Source of the DNA: Schizochytrium sp. CCTCC M209059
Lineage: Eukaryota > Sar > Bigyra > Thraustochytrida > Thraustochytriidae
Assembly: GCA_000818945.1 (NCBI GenBank)
Contig: KN805375.1
Coordinates: forward strand, 756,439 to 820,438
DNA: 64,000 nucleotides
Direction: 5' to 3'
The notes under the pieces were generated by a model, which did no database searches, was not told the DNA's origin, and worked only from the letters and a program-made list of their open reading frames with translations. This document shows positions 1-10,234 of this stretch, piece by piece; positions within the stretch are counted from its first letter, which is position 1, and each line of letters starts with the position of its first letter. Position numbers and translations under genes: made by a program.

Positions 1-38
1 GAGGAGGAGGAGGAGGAGGAGGAGGAGGAGGAGGAGGC
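1..38. repeat. (GAG)n trinucleotide microsatellite
   Basis: About 12.7 perfect GAG units at the left edge of the window, ending 39 bp before the first ATG of the NAA25-like gene. It probably lies in the 5' untranslated or promoter region. The array may continue to the left of the window. Confidence 0.9.
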
Positions 39-77
39 CGGCAAGGAGGACGCGGCGGCGGCGACAGCAGCGGCAGG

Positions 78-3000
78 ATGAGCGGGCGAGCGGAGATGGC
101 TGCGCGCGAGGTGCTGCAGCGACGGCTGCAGCCCGTGTACACGGCCATCTTCACGACGCGCGACTACAAGGGCGCGCTCAAGCTGCTGGAGAAAAAGGAC
201 CTTGCGCGACACGAGCTCGCGCGCGCGCTCAAGGCGCTAGCGCTAGAGGGACGCGGGCAGCGCGACGAAGCCCTCGAGGAGGTGCGCGGGCTCATGAAGG
301 ACGGCGCACTAGAGTCAGATACCGTACACTACGCGTCGCAGGCGCTGGCGAGGATTGGCGCCGAAGAAGCGCTACGCGAGCTGTACGCCAAGGCAATGAT
401 CAATGACGTCGACCACATGGATGCCTTCTTCGAGGCGTGTCTTCGCGACGGCATGCTGCCAGAGGCCGCCAACACGGCTATGCGCATGTCCAAGGTCAAA
501 GGGTCCCAGGACTACCTCGCGTGGTGCGGCACGATCATGCTTTGGGAGGCGCAGCTGCTTGCGCAAAATGACGCGACAGCCTCGCAGGCCGACAAAAAGC
601 TGACCTTTGCAGAAGCCATGCTTCGCAAAGCCTTGGCGCAGGAAAAGGCGCAAAGTGAAAAAAGCACGGCTGTTCGCGGGCTCTGCATGCTCATTGCGCA
701 AACGCTTGTTCTCGAAGGCAAACCGTCCGACGCTGCAAAATTTGTAGAGGAGGAGCAGCTGGGCGGCGCCCCCGCACGGGATCGCCTTCTTGTGCTGGCA
801 GAAATTGAACAGATCGCTGACGACCACGAGGCCGCCCTTGGACATTTTTTGGAACTTACAGCAAATGAGGACCCAGAAGATTGGCGCAATTGGTGCGGTG
901 CCATTGAGAACGCATTTGCGCTCGCAGAAGGAAGCGAGGCCGCGAGAACGCGCGTCCTTACCTCTACCAAGGAGCTCGAGCGCTCTGCAGAGGGTCACGC
1001 CCGGCGTGGTCCGCTTCTTGCCCGTCTCCACATCAATTTGCGCGCCTACCTTGGGGGCGAGCGTGACAACACCTGCGGCGAGGTGCTCGTAGGTGCTGTT
1101 GTCGAGTATCTCGAGACTTTTGATGGCAAGGCGTGCTGCTTTGGCGACCTCCGCAATGCCCTCTTGCCCTTTGTTGACAAGGTGGGTGGTGGTGAACAAG
1201 ACGCCGCCAGCTCTTCATCTGTGGTGCCACCGCCCGCAGCCATGGTGTTTATGAACGCAACGCGTGGCACAAGTCTGGCGCAGACCATCAATGCTACTTC
1301 TCTTGCTCGACGTTGGGACGACGAGACCTTTAGCGGGATTTGCGCGTCTCTGCGCCCCAAGCTAGTAACCTTTTTGCAAGAGCGTCTCGCTTCGACTCGC
1401 GAAGATCTTTTGAAGCATGTGGCTACTCCAGACCAGGTCGAGGAGTCCGCCAAAGCCAAGCTCAAAGCCGCTGTGCGCACCTGCCTCACGAGCTATCAGT
1501 GTCTCAGGTTTCTTGGCGCCATGGAGGCGTACAACGAGGAGACCGCTCTCGATCTCGTCAAGGAGCTTTTAGACCTCTACGAAAAGACCAAATTTCTCGA
1601 CGATGGCGCCCAGGGAGGCCAGCGCGAGGTGAAGGTGGGCGATGAACTGGTGATTCTCGCCGCGCATACCTTGATCGATTTAAGCAATCGATGCGAGGAT
1701 GACGCTAGTCGTGCGCAGGATGAAGCCGACCGCCATCTGCTCACGGCAGCTACACTTTTAGAGTCAGCCTTTGAGCACAGTCCAAACGGTTTCCAGTTGA
1801 CGCTCGTTCTCTTGGAGGTTTATCTTCGGCTCGGCATTGTGCCGCGAGCCTGCGAAGCGTACAATACGCTGAGCATCAAGTACATTCAGAATGATTCACT
1901 GAGCCATCTCTTGCTCGGCGCGCTCCTGCGCTTTGGATTTACCTCTGAGGCACTCGAGATCTGCCGCCAAATCCAGGATCTCTGGACGGGTTCGCGTCGC
2001 GAGAACCCGGCCTTTACTGTCAATGCTTTGGCGGAAAAGAATTTCCCTGAGGTGGCCAAAATCCTCGAAGTCGATCGCCGTCTCCGTTTCTCGCACCAAC
2101 GAGCGGTAGCTGCGTCGGAACGCTTCTTGATCAATTTGGAAAATGAATTCCTCGATCTCCCTTGGGAAGAAGCAATCTCGTTCATTCGGCATCAAACTGT
2201 GACCTCTGCCGCGGCTTCGGGCCCTGATCGTTTTTCCTTTCTCATTGCGCGTCTTGCAGACATTGAGAAACGCGATGTTGAGGACCTTGCATTGAATTAT
2301 GATTTCACCACCAAGGTGAGCTGGGACTGCCCCGCCGGTTTCACCGCTTGTCGGGACCGAGCATCACCCTGCACGCGTGGGCCCGGGTGGTCCCAGTCCC
2401 GCGCCTGTACCGCGTCCACGACGTACCGAGAGAGCTGGAGCCAGCGATCGCGTCACTGGCTTGAACTTCGCGCTCTCTACGCCAAGGTGCTAGGTGCCGT
2501 CGTGCGCATTCCAAACGAGAATACCGCTTCAGATGCAAAAGAAGGCTTTGTTCCAGCGCTTACAGAGACGATCCAACAAGACGGCAAGGCTTTGCTCGCA
2601 ACCCTTGGCCTCGAGGAGTGCGTCTCCTACAAGACTGCGCTAGCTGGGCTCGAGTTTGCCGTGCTTATCCTTGACGGCACGGACGGTGCCTCGGCAGTGG
2701 AGGCTGCCTGCAATGCTCTCGATAAGCAATCCGAACTTGTCGGCACGCAATCTGCAAGCGACCTCGTGTGGGATGAGGCAAATGGCGTGCTTATGATGAC
2801 GATTCTTCTGCGTGCCCTTGCGGGCGCCTATCCGCCCTTGTCGAAAAAGGACAAGAAGAAAAAGAAAAAACAGCAACAGCAGCAAGAGCAAGCCGAGAAT
2901 GGCGCAAGCGTTGCCCCCCTTAGTGACAGACGTCGCGACGCGCTCAAGCGCCTCATTAGTGCACAGGAAAGCTTACTTCGCGCGCATGGGGATCGCGCCG

Positions 3001-3188
3001 AGTCTCTGCGCACTGCGGCTGACAGTGAGGATTTCTCATTCACGAGCTCGTCTTCCGGCATTGAGCTCCTTGAAGAAACGATGCACAAGGTGTCGGCATC
3101 GCGCAAGGACGCCCGCAAGCAAGTGTGCACCAATATTATCAACACTGTGAAGAAGCAATTAGCCGCGTTGGCCAATGCCAAAGTCTAG
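78..3188 (+). CDS. NAA25: NatB N-terminal acetyltransferase auxiliary subunit (NAA25/MDM20-like)
   Basis: The 1036-residue product starts like the NAA25 family: a short leader, then RRLQPVYTAI at about residues 15-24, followed by helical TPR-like repeats through most of the chain. NAA25 is the non-catalytic, ribosome-anchoring partner of NAA20. Together they acetylate cytosolic proteins beginning Met-Asp/Glu/Asn/Gln. The length is close to that of animal homologues (about 970). A Lys/Gln-rich low-complexity segment lies near residues 920-940. The ATG at 78 aligns with the family start, although the frame stays open to the window edge. Oddity: between about 2337 and 2461 the frame encodes a Cys/Ser/Arg-rich stretch unlike the rest, while another frame there reads like protein, suggesting two compensating indels (see findings). 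The gene converges on the next one (148 bp apart). Confidence 0.8.
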   Translation: MSGRAEMAAREVLQRRLQPVYTAIFTTRDYKGALKLLEKKDLARHELARALKALALEGRGQRDEALEEVRGLMKDGALESDTVHYASQALARIGAEEALRELYAKAMINDVDHMDAFFEACLRDGMLPEAANTAMRMSKVKGSQDYLAWCGTIMLWEAQLLAQNDATASQADKKLTFAEAMLRKALAQEKAQSEKSTAVRGLCMLIAQTLVLEGKPSDAAKFVEEEQLGGAPARDRLLVLAEIEQIADDHEAALGHFLELTANEDPEDWRNWCGAIENAFALAEGSEAARTRVLTSTKELERSAEGHARRGPLLARLHINLRAYLGGERDNTCGEVLVGAVVEYLETFDGKACCFGDLRNALLPFVDKVGGGEQDAASSSSVVPPPAAMVFMNATRGTSLAQTINATSLARRWDDETFSGICASLRPKLVTFLQERLASTREDLLKHVATPDQVEESAKAKLKAAVRTCLTSYQCLRFLGAMEAYNEETALDLVKELLDLYEKTKFLDDGAQGGQREVKVGDELVILAAHTLIDLSNRCEDDASRAQDEADRHLLTAATLLESAFEHSPNGFQLTLVLLEVYLRLGIVPRACEAYNTLSIKYIQNDSLSHLLLGALLRFGFTSEALEICRQIQDLWTGSRRENPAFTVNALAEKNFPEVAKILEVDRRLRFSHQRAVAASERFLINLENEFLDLPWEEAISFIRHQTVTSAAASGPDRFSFLIARLADIEKRDVEDLALNYDFTTKVSWDCPAGFTACRDRASPCTRGPGWSQSRACTASTTYRESWSQRSRHWLELRALYAKVLGAVVRIPNENTASDAKEGFVPALTETIQQDGKALLATLGLEECVSYKTALAGLEFAVLILDGTDGASAVEAACNALDKQSELVGTQSASDLVWDEANGVLMMTILLRALAGAYPPLSKKDKKKKKKQQQQQEQAENGASVAPLSDRRRDALKRLISAQESLLRAHGDRAESLRTAADSEDFSFTSSSSGIELLEETMHKVSASRKDARKQVCTNIINTVKKQLAALANAKV

Positions 3189-3336
3189 AAAGCTGGCTTA
3201 CTCCATCCAAAAAAAAAGTTTACAATCTAGATTGATCCGACGAAATCGAATTGCGGGCGGAAAGTCGCCAAATTCGCTTCTGTCCACCCCTAGCCCAAAC
3301 GCCCAATCACCTATTGCTGGGCGCTTGTGCCGACGG

Positions 3337-4443
3337 TTAGTCCGCGCTCACAGTCTGACGCTGTTCTTCAAGCTTGTCCCACAGAGACTTTCGGCTCGAA
3401 CCCTTGACAACCGGCTTTGGAATGCCCGCGCGGCCAACAAAGGGTCTCGTGTTGACAATATCGTACCCATGCTCATACGAGTGCACCTGTCGATGTCGCT
3501 CAGGCGTGCAACGATTCTCTTTTCGCTTCTCGCTGAGTCGTGCTTGAATGACGCCCGACTCTTGCTGTGCGCGCTCTGTGGATGCCCGCAAGCCCACGCT
3601 TGAGCTTGTCTCTTCCGCGAGCTTGTCACATGCCTGATTCAAGTTTCGCGGCTGCATAGAGACAATGTCAAAGCGGAGCCCGTCAGACTCGCGCAACGTA
3701 GGCGGCAGGCGTTTGGCAAACTCGTGACCGTGTGTCTTTTCCATTTCGACTCGTCGTTTGTGGAATTTCTCCTCCTTGGCGCCATCGTAGAACTTGCAAG
3801 TAACTGGATCAAAATCTCTCGTTTCCCAGAATCGTTGCGCGGCTTGTCTCTTTTGCGCCTCAAGGTCGGCGGCCACTTTGGCCTCGTGAGATTCTCTGTA
3901 GCGATTTGAGATCACATCAAAGTCTGGATGAGAGGTCCGTTTCTCCACAAAGGATTGAGTTCTCGGTTTTTCCTTGAGGCGTTCTGGTCGCTCTTCCGGG
4001 GCGATATAGTGGTGATCTGCCAAATCCAAATTGCTAATGATATTAAACCCAGTGCGAGAGCGTCGACGCTGTACTTCCTCGCGCTGTGCTGCGCTCGCAG
4101 CTTCCTGCTTGCGTGCTTCGGCCTCGCGCACGCCCGGTAGAACTGGATCATGATTAACCACATTGAAGTGGCTCACCTTGTTGAGTTGCTGCACTTTGCG
4201 TCGATTAAGAAAGCGCGTGCGCTCCTCGCGCTCGTGCTTGCAAAGATTGCTTTCGTGCTGCGAGTCGGAAAACTTTTGCAGCACCGGGTCAAAGGCGCGT
4301 TCTTTCCTCGAGACCTCGTACCGCGTGACATACTTTACAGGTTCCTGTTGCTCTGCCTTCCACGCGAGCTCCTTATTGCTGCGCTCTCTTGCTTGGATCA
4401 ATTCCGACCATGAGCTCGGCTCGCCCGCCGACGCCTTGGACAT
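3337..4443 (-). CDS. Conserved-looking protein with seven aromatic-Asp/Asn-hydrophobic repeats
   Basis: This is a 368-residue, charged, mostly alpha-helical protein that I cannot assign to a named family. A short motif of the form F/Y-D/N-P/V/I-V/I recurs seven times, starting at residues 51 (FDPV), 93 (FNVV), 133 (FNII), 175 (FDVI), 211 (FDPV), 258 (FDIV) and 327 (YDIV). The spacing is about 40 residues, and Arg/Lys/Glu-rich helical segments lie between. Such regular spacing suggests a filament- or microtubule-binding rod, possibly axonemal, but that is inference. The ATG at 4443 is the first in frame; the stop is TAA. It lies tail-to-tail with the NAA25-like gene, and its start is 238 bp from the XRN1 3' end. 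Confidence 0.75.
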   Translation of the reverse strand: MSKASAGEPSSWSELIQARERSNKELAWKAEQQEPVKYVTRYEVSRKERAFDPVLQKFSDSQHESNLCKHEREERTRFLNRRKVQQLNKVSHFNVVNHDPVLPGVREAEARKQEAASAAQREEVQRRRSRTGFNIISNLDLADHHYIAPEERPERLKEKPRTQSFVEKRTSHPDFDVISNRYRESHEAKVAADLEAQKRQAAQRFWETRDFDPVTCKFYDGAKEEKFHKRRVEMEKTHGHEFAKRLPPTLRESDGLRFDIVSMQPRNLNQACDKLAEETSSSVGLRASTERAQQESGVIQARLSEKRKENRCTPERHRQVHSYEHGYDIVNTRPFVGRAGIPKPVVKGSSRKSLWDKLEEQRQTVSAD

Positions 4444-4681
4444 CTTGTCGCTCGCTTGCCTCGACCGCGCCGCGCCGCGCGCGCCGCTGCTCGCCTTGGC
4501 TAATTTAGCGAGAAAAGGTGCTTTGCCCAGAGAGAGAAAGCATGTGATTTATCCGTTGTCCGGAAATGAACCCAAGTGTGATTCCTTTTTTAGTAATAGT
4601 ATACCGACCGGGTCAGCCCAACAAGTAGACAATGAAAGGGGGAAAAATCAAGATCAGGGCTTGGAATAAAGCACGAAGCGA

Positions 4682-4964
4682 TTACTTTTGGTTACCCTGC
4701 TGTTGCTGTTGCTGTTGCTGCTGAGGAGGGGGAGGATAAGGAGGTGGCGCTCCTGCCTGCATGTACTGCGGCGGATACCCGTACGGCATTGGATAGCCGC
4801 CTCCATACGCAAATTGCTGCTGTTGCGGATGTTGAGGCGGCTGCTCCGTTGGCTTGGGTTTGTAATCCTTGCCAGTTGCTTTGGCTGCACGCTTGAAAAG
4901 TTCGTCGAGCGGGTCGGCGGGAGCAGGAGCAGGAGCAGGAGCAGGCGCAGGCGCAGAAAGTGGT

Positions 4965-5020
<56 letters not shown>

Positions 5021-8000
5021 CTGCGGGGCCGGAGCAAAGTCCATGGGACTCGCCAGGGCCGGTGCCTTTGCAGCATCTGGCTTCCGAGGTTGCGGCTGTT
5101 TTTGCTGCTTGGGCTGCTTGGGCTGCGACGGCGGCTGCGACACTTGCGGACTAGAATTGGCATCGGGCTTGACTTGCTTTTTCGCCTTGCGTGCAGCCTT
5201 GCGCTTGGCCTTGTTCTCTTGTTGAAGTTGTTCCCAGTACGCGGCAAGATCATCCGGATTCTCAGGCTCCGAGGTAAGTGCATTAAAGGGGTCGCTTGCT
5301 GGTGCCTCGCTGGGCTCCTGCTCCATCACCTGGGGAGCGGCAACAGGAGCCACAGGCTGCACAGGCGTTGGAGCTGTTGCAGGCGCAGGGGGGACGACGA
5401 AGCGCGAAGGCTGCGGCTGGGCTGCAGGAGGCTGCTTGGACTTTTCTTGCTTGGCCTGCTTTTGCTTTTGTTGCGGCGCAAGCGGCGCGGCCCCCTTCTT
5501 TCCCTTGCCCATCTGCCGTTCGTGCGGGCCGACCGTCGTCGCCTCTTTAGAGGCGGGAGGTTGCACCACGGGCTGTGGTGCTTGAGCATTCTGAATATGC
5601 CTGCGGCCGGGGACAAGCGGGTTCCGCGTGGTAAGGTTGAGGAGCTGCGCCCAAGGCAACAGCTTGCCCCGGTTGTTTCCGCACGATCCATAGAGGGTGG
5701 TTCCGCCGATAAACTCTTCGTCAAAGACGACCTCGACGCAGCCCGTCGAGGCGTGCGTTGCCACGACGGTACCCGCAAGGCCAAAGGGCACAACGGGGCT
5801 GCCCATATTAGCAATCCGATCGCCAAGTCGGGGCGGCTGCGCGGCGGTGGGTGATCGTAGCCAATCGGCTTCGATATCGGCTCCGTACTTGTAAAGAATG
5901 TCCGGACTGAGACCAATCACCACTTGACTGCCCTCTCGAGCCTTGGCAGCATCGAGGACGCTCTTGCGAACATCATCAGAAGCGCGTTGCACAGCCTTGA
6001 TGGCGTCTCGCGACATGGACTTGCTTGTTGTCGGAACGAGAGGCAGCCGAAAGGTGTCAATCTGCTCGAGCCACTTGCATACCTTGTCCAGCGTGCGACG
6101 GCCCTCATCTCCCGAGCCAAAGATGGACGAGATGGTGTATTCGACGGTGTTTGGGTTGCTCTGCAAAGCCCGAAATACCTCGGGAAACTTTTTCTTGTAA
6201 GCGGCAATGAGCTCGAGAGCGCGCGGCGTGTACTCCCATCCGCCAGGCCCGCCACCACCGCCGCCGTTGGCTCGGGCCTGCTTGGTGGCCTCTTTGCGCT
6301 CTTCCGGGTCGAGACCCGAAATCGTCGTCACCGTCTCGCCGGTGCTCCAAGCAGGCTTGGCGGCATCCTGCGACTTGGCGCGCACATAGCCGGCAATCAC
6401 GTACGAGCGACCAACCTTGAGGTTGAGACCAATGTCGTAGTGACCTGGGCGGACGAGCACCGAGCCAGAAATCTTTCCGAGCGTGCTGCCGTCAATGTTA
6501 AAGGTCTTGGCAGCCCGGTTACTGGGAATGTACTTGTCGACAATAGAGTTGGCAATCGTGCGACCAAAGGGCGGGATTTGCGGCGCAAACTTGTCGAATT
6601 CAGCCTTGACGAGCCCGGTCTCGTGAGCAACAACCTTGCCGACCATGCCGTAGCCCGCCTTTTGCAGGCACATGACCATGGTGTCGACCGGGAAACGAGA
6701 CTCGATGGGAGGCGGGGCGCGGGCCATGAAGCGAGGGTCGGGGGCCTCGTTCTTGTAGCTAACGAGCTGATAGGGAACCCAGGTCTCCACATCGGCGTAG
6801 ACCTGGGCAGCGGCACCAGTGCGTTGATCAACGTCCATGCCCTGAAGCGGGCGGACCTTGAGCATGCAGACAACCTCCCCAATCTCGAGACCACCCGTAC
6901 CCACCTGTCGCGCACCTCGGAGGGCGCGGTCCTGGGCAATTTCGCCGAGGCGGAGGAAATTGTCAGAGTCCGCCTCCGTCTGGACGTCCTTGCGAAAGGA
7001 GAAGCGACGCTTCTTTTCCGCGTGCAGCGTGAACACATACATGTCATCAGCCACTGCCAAGACTTGCGCCTCGCGCATGTTGGGATAGTCAACGAACACC
7101 GTGAGCTGGTCCTTGCGAGCGTCTTGCAGGCGCTGCAGGGTCTTTGCGACGACGGAAGCGACGCTCGAGGTTTCGTCATCCGTGTCGTCCATGTTATTGA
7201 GGACGTCATCGGCCGGACTCCGCTGCGTCTTTGCCTCGCCGTCGCCAAAGGCTACGATGGAGGGCGCGCGAACGTTGAGAATCAGTGATTCCTTGCGGGA
7301 CTCGCGATTAAAGACGCAGACTGCGGCCTTGCGGAGCTCGGCTGGACGCGTGGACAGCAAGGTCAGGGCCGAAGACAGCTGCGGATCGCCGGGATATTTG
7401 CCATCAATGTGCACGCCAGGGAGCAAGTTCGGATCGAACTTGTCCATGGGCGGGAGCTCAAACGGGCGCGCAACGCTCTGGCACATTTCAATGTCCGGAA
7501 GCCCTGCGGCCGGAAAACTAGAGGGCACAGTTGCGGTGCTGGACGCATCAGCTTCAAAGATAATCTCGTGGCCAAAGGTATTACGCTTTCGCTCATCCTC
7601 GGTAAGTTTTTCTTCGGGACAATGTTCGGCAACGGCATCGACAAGCTTCTTCTCGTCGATAAAGGGCAGCAAATTGACGCCTTCCCATGGATTCCGTTTG
7701 CCGTTCATGTCGACGCGAAAGGTGCGCGGGTAGAACTCCGCAAGAGGAGAGGTGGAGAGGGTCATGAGTTCGCGGTAACACTTGGGCAGAAACTTGGCCG
7801 AGTCCGCAGGGAGACAGCTAAGCAGCTGCATAAAGGGCCGAAACGGCTGGCCAAGGCGCAGCTGCACCTTGATGTCGGCCAGATTGAGCATGTCTGAGGC
7901 GAGTGGGGCGTAGTGAAAGGGGAAAAACCACGTCCAGGATTGCACGCCCTGGTAGTAGTACAGATAGCACCACTGAATGCCCTCAATATAAGCGCGCACA

Positions 8001-9412
8001 AGGTTTTGGAGGACGCCCTTGTCCTCTTGACTCTCGTTGCGCACATCAATGCCAAACTTTTCGGCATAGTACTTGGCCTTGAAACCGGCAGTCCCCTCGG
8101 CGTCAAGTCCTCTATCGCGGGCAAATTGGGCGTAAGGGGCCTCGGGGAGATTCTTCTCCTCGTCGTCGTCATCATCATCATCGTCATCCTCGTTGTCGTT
8201 ATCGTTGCCACCGGCGTTGGATTTGCCGTTTGAAGCCTTGGACTTTCGTGGCTTGGGTGCAGGGGTGGGTGCAAAGCGTTGCTGTCGGCGTTGCTCGCGC
8301 TGCATGTCCTTTTTCTGCTGAGCAAAGACCTCCTCCTCGCGCTTGCCAATCGTGACGAGAATCTTTTGAAGACGATCAAAGTGGACGTGGCCGTTTTGCG
8401 TGATGTATCCTTCCATTTGCGGAAGGAGCATTTTGTACTGCTTGATGAGGTCATCGAGACCGCCATCGGCGATATGGAGCGAAGGGAGATGCGGGAGGAA
8501 ATCGTTACCGACGAGCATGATGAGAAGCACCCAGTCGTCAATAACCCGCTCAAGATTGTACCCGAACGGCAAGTCCAGGGACGAAAACTCGAGGTCGAGG
8601 TACTGGCGCAGCGCTGAGACGTGGAGAAGTTCCCACTTGTCTTGCTCAACCTGCTTTTTGACTTCCTTGGTCGTTTGGGATCCGCCCTTTTTCCCTCCTC
8701 TGCCGCCTGTGAAGTCGACCTCTTCACGAAGCAGCACAAAGTGCGGTTCGTGAGACGCGAGACCGAGCATGATGAGATCGGCATCGAGGCCGCAGAGGCA
8801 ATGACGGGTGTTGGGATCGTAGCCCGGCTGCATGCGGGTATGGCGAATGTAGTCCATGATCTTGTGTTCGCCCTCACCGGGGACATCGTGACCAGAGTAG
8901 ACTACCTTGAGCTTGCGCCAGCGCGGGTCCTCCTTGATCTTGAGGCGTACAAAGTACTGAAAGTTGCGGCTGACCTCTGCCATGAACTCTGTGCCCGGAG
9001 TGATGCAGTTGGAGTCGAACTGGTCGCGCATCTCTTCTTCGGTGATGTTGCCATCGCGAAGAGCCTTCTCGAGGCCTTCGCGACGGTCGCGCGCGCTCGC
9101 AAATCGGCGCGAGCGCTGTTGGTTCATCTTGGCGCGCGGGGCGCAGCCATCGACGGCAAGGACAACTACCTTTTGCGGGTTCACAATGTGCACCATGCGG
9201 TCAACGTACGAGAACATGCCGAGCACCATATCTTTCATTGAGATCTTGTCCGAGACGTCCTCGTCGTTCGGGTGGGTGCAATTGTGGATGATGCCATTCA
9301 TATCCAGATACATGTTATCGACCTCGGCCAAAAACTGCGTGTCCTTGCCGATCTTTTGGTTGATGAGCGGGTACCGCTCGCTCACCCATCGGTAGAACTT
9401 GGGGACGCCCAT
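4682..9412 (-). CDS. XRN1: 5'-3' exoribonuclease, XRN1 type (cytoplasmic mRNA decay)
   Basis: The product from the ATG at 9412 is 1576 residues and starts MGVPKFYRWVSERYP, the universal XRN N-terminus, so the 17 extra upstream codons are excluded. XRN1 degrades decapped 5'-monophosphate RNA in the cytoplasm and P-bodies. Visible metal-binding motifs include YLDMNGIIH (Asp37), AVDGCAPRAKM, GEGEHKIMDYIR and GLDADLIMLGL. The middle domain is interrupted by an Asp/Glu-rich tract at roughly residues 420-445. SH3-like and other C-terminal domains of the long XRN1 (not XRN2) type follow. The last ~330 residues are Pro/Gln/Ala-rich with long glutamine runs, probably disordered and used for decapping-factor contacts. 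Size fits yeast (1528) and human (1706) XRN1. No introns are needed. Confidence 0.95.
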
Positions 9413-10234
9413 CTTGTCGACGCGGAGTGTGTGCTCCGCCGCCTTGTGCGCGCGTGCGCGCACGGGATACGGCTTGCTTCACTCGCTTCCGCGCTGGCAC
9501 GCAGGCCGGCGCCTCCGATGTTCAAACCGCCAGGCTTGCCGTCCGTCCGCGAGCGCGGGCGCGGGAGCGCGTGTCTGTGCGCGACGGAAGAGAGAGTTTG
9601 CTGGCGGGAGCCGCTCGCGCGCCGCCTGCCTGCTGCCGGCTGTCTGCTGTCGCGCGCGCGCTCCGAGGCGAGTGCGCCTCCGCTGTTGCGCCTGAGCTCG
9701 ATCTGCTTTTGGGCGCTTTTTTCCACCGCGCGTTTGGTGCACTAGCGGCCCGACGTGCAAGTGCAACAGTCGCTGCACGAAAGTGGAACAACGGTAGCGC
9801 AAGTCGGGCAAATGTTCAACCGCTACGTTCCAGAGACGTTCTGAAGACGTTCCACCGCCGCGCAGGAGAGCATCTAGGTTCAAGGAACGCCTCGTCGTCA
9901 CTGCCCTTGCCGTGCTTGGCTCGGCCATCGCAAAAGGTGTTTCATACAATGCTCCTTCCCTTATTATGCAAGCAAGTCCACTCGGTCGGTGCGCGTGCTG
10001 TTTGCGGGCCAGCTGGCCAGCTGGCCAGCTGGCCACTGCCTGCCAGCTAGAAGAAGAGAAGCACACAAAAATGAACTCTTGCTTCAGGTGTTCTTATTTG
10101 TTGTTGGATTTGGTCAAACCCGTGTATGGGCAAGCTTGGGGGAACTGTTGGCCTTGGTGAATTGGAAACCTATTTTTAAGTAATGAGTAGACACACAAAT
10201 GTACAAAAAAGGAAAAGACAATGACACATTCGAC
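9413..10234. other. Intergenic: XRN1 promoter side and 3' side of TCP11-like gene
   Basis: An 822-bp gap upstream of XRN1 and downstream of the TCP11-like gene. The half next to XRN1 is GC-rich. The part around 10060-10230 is AT-richer and probably holds the 3' end of the TCP11-like transcript. A short tandem CAGCTGGC array lies at about 10009-10035. No convincing gene was seen. Confidence 0.6.
10009..10035. repeat. CAGCTGGC 8-bp tandem array (self-complementary)
   Basis: About three units of CAGCTGGC in a row. GCCAGCTGGC is a perfect palindrome and contains a CAGCTG E-box core, so the array can fold on itself or offer repeated sites to an E-box-binding protein. Function is unknown. Confidence 0.75.

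Noticed and set aside
2316..2396. Candidate in-frame intron in the NAA25-like gene (donor GTGAGC)
   Set aside because: Splicing would keep the frame but still leave a non-protein-like stretch, and it removes a segment (VSWDCP) that seems to continue the conserved region; paired indels explain the data better.
5924..7288. 454-codon frame on the plus strand inside XRN1
   Set aside because: It lies antisense to a well-supported XRN1; its composition is that of a mirror frame in GC-rich coding DNA.
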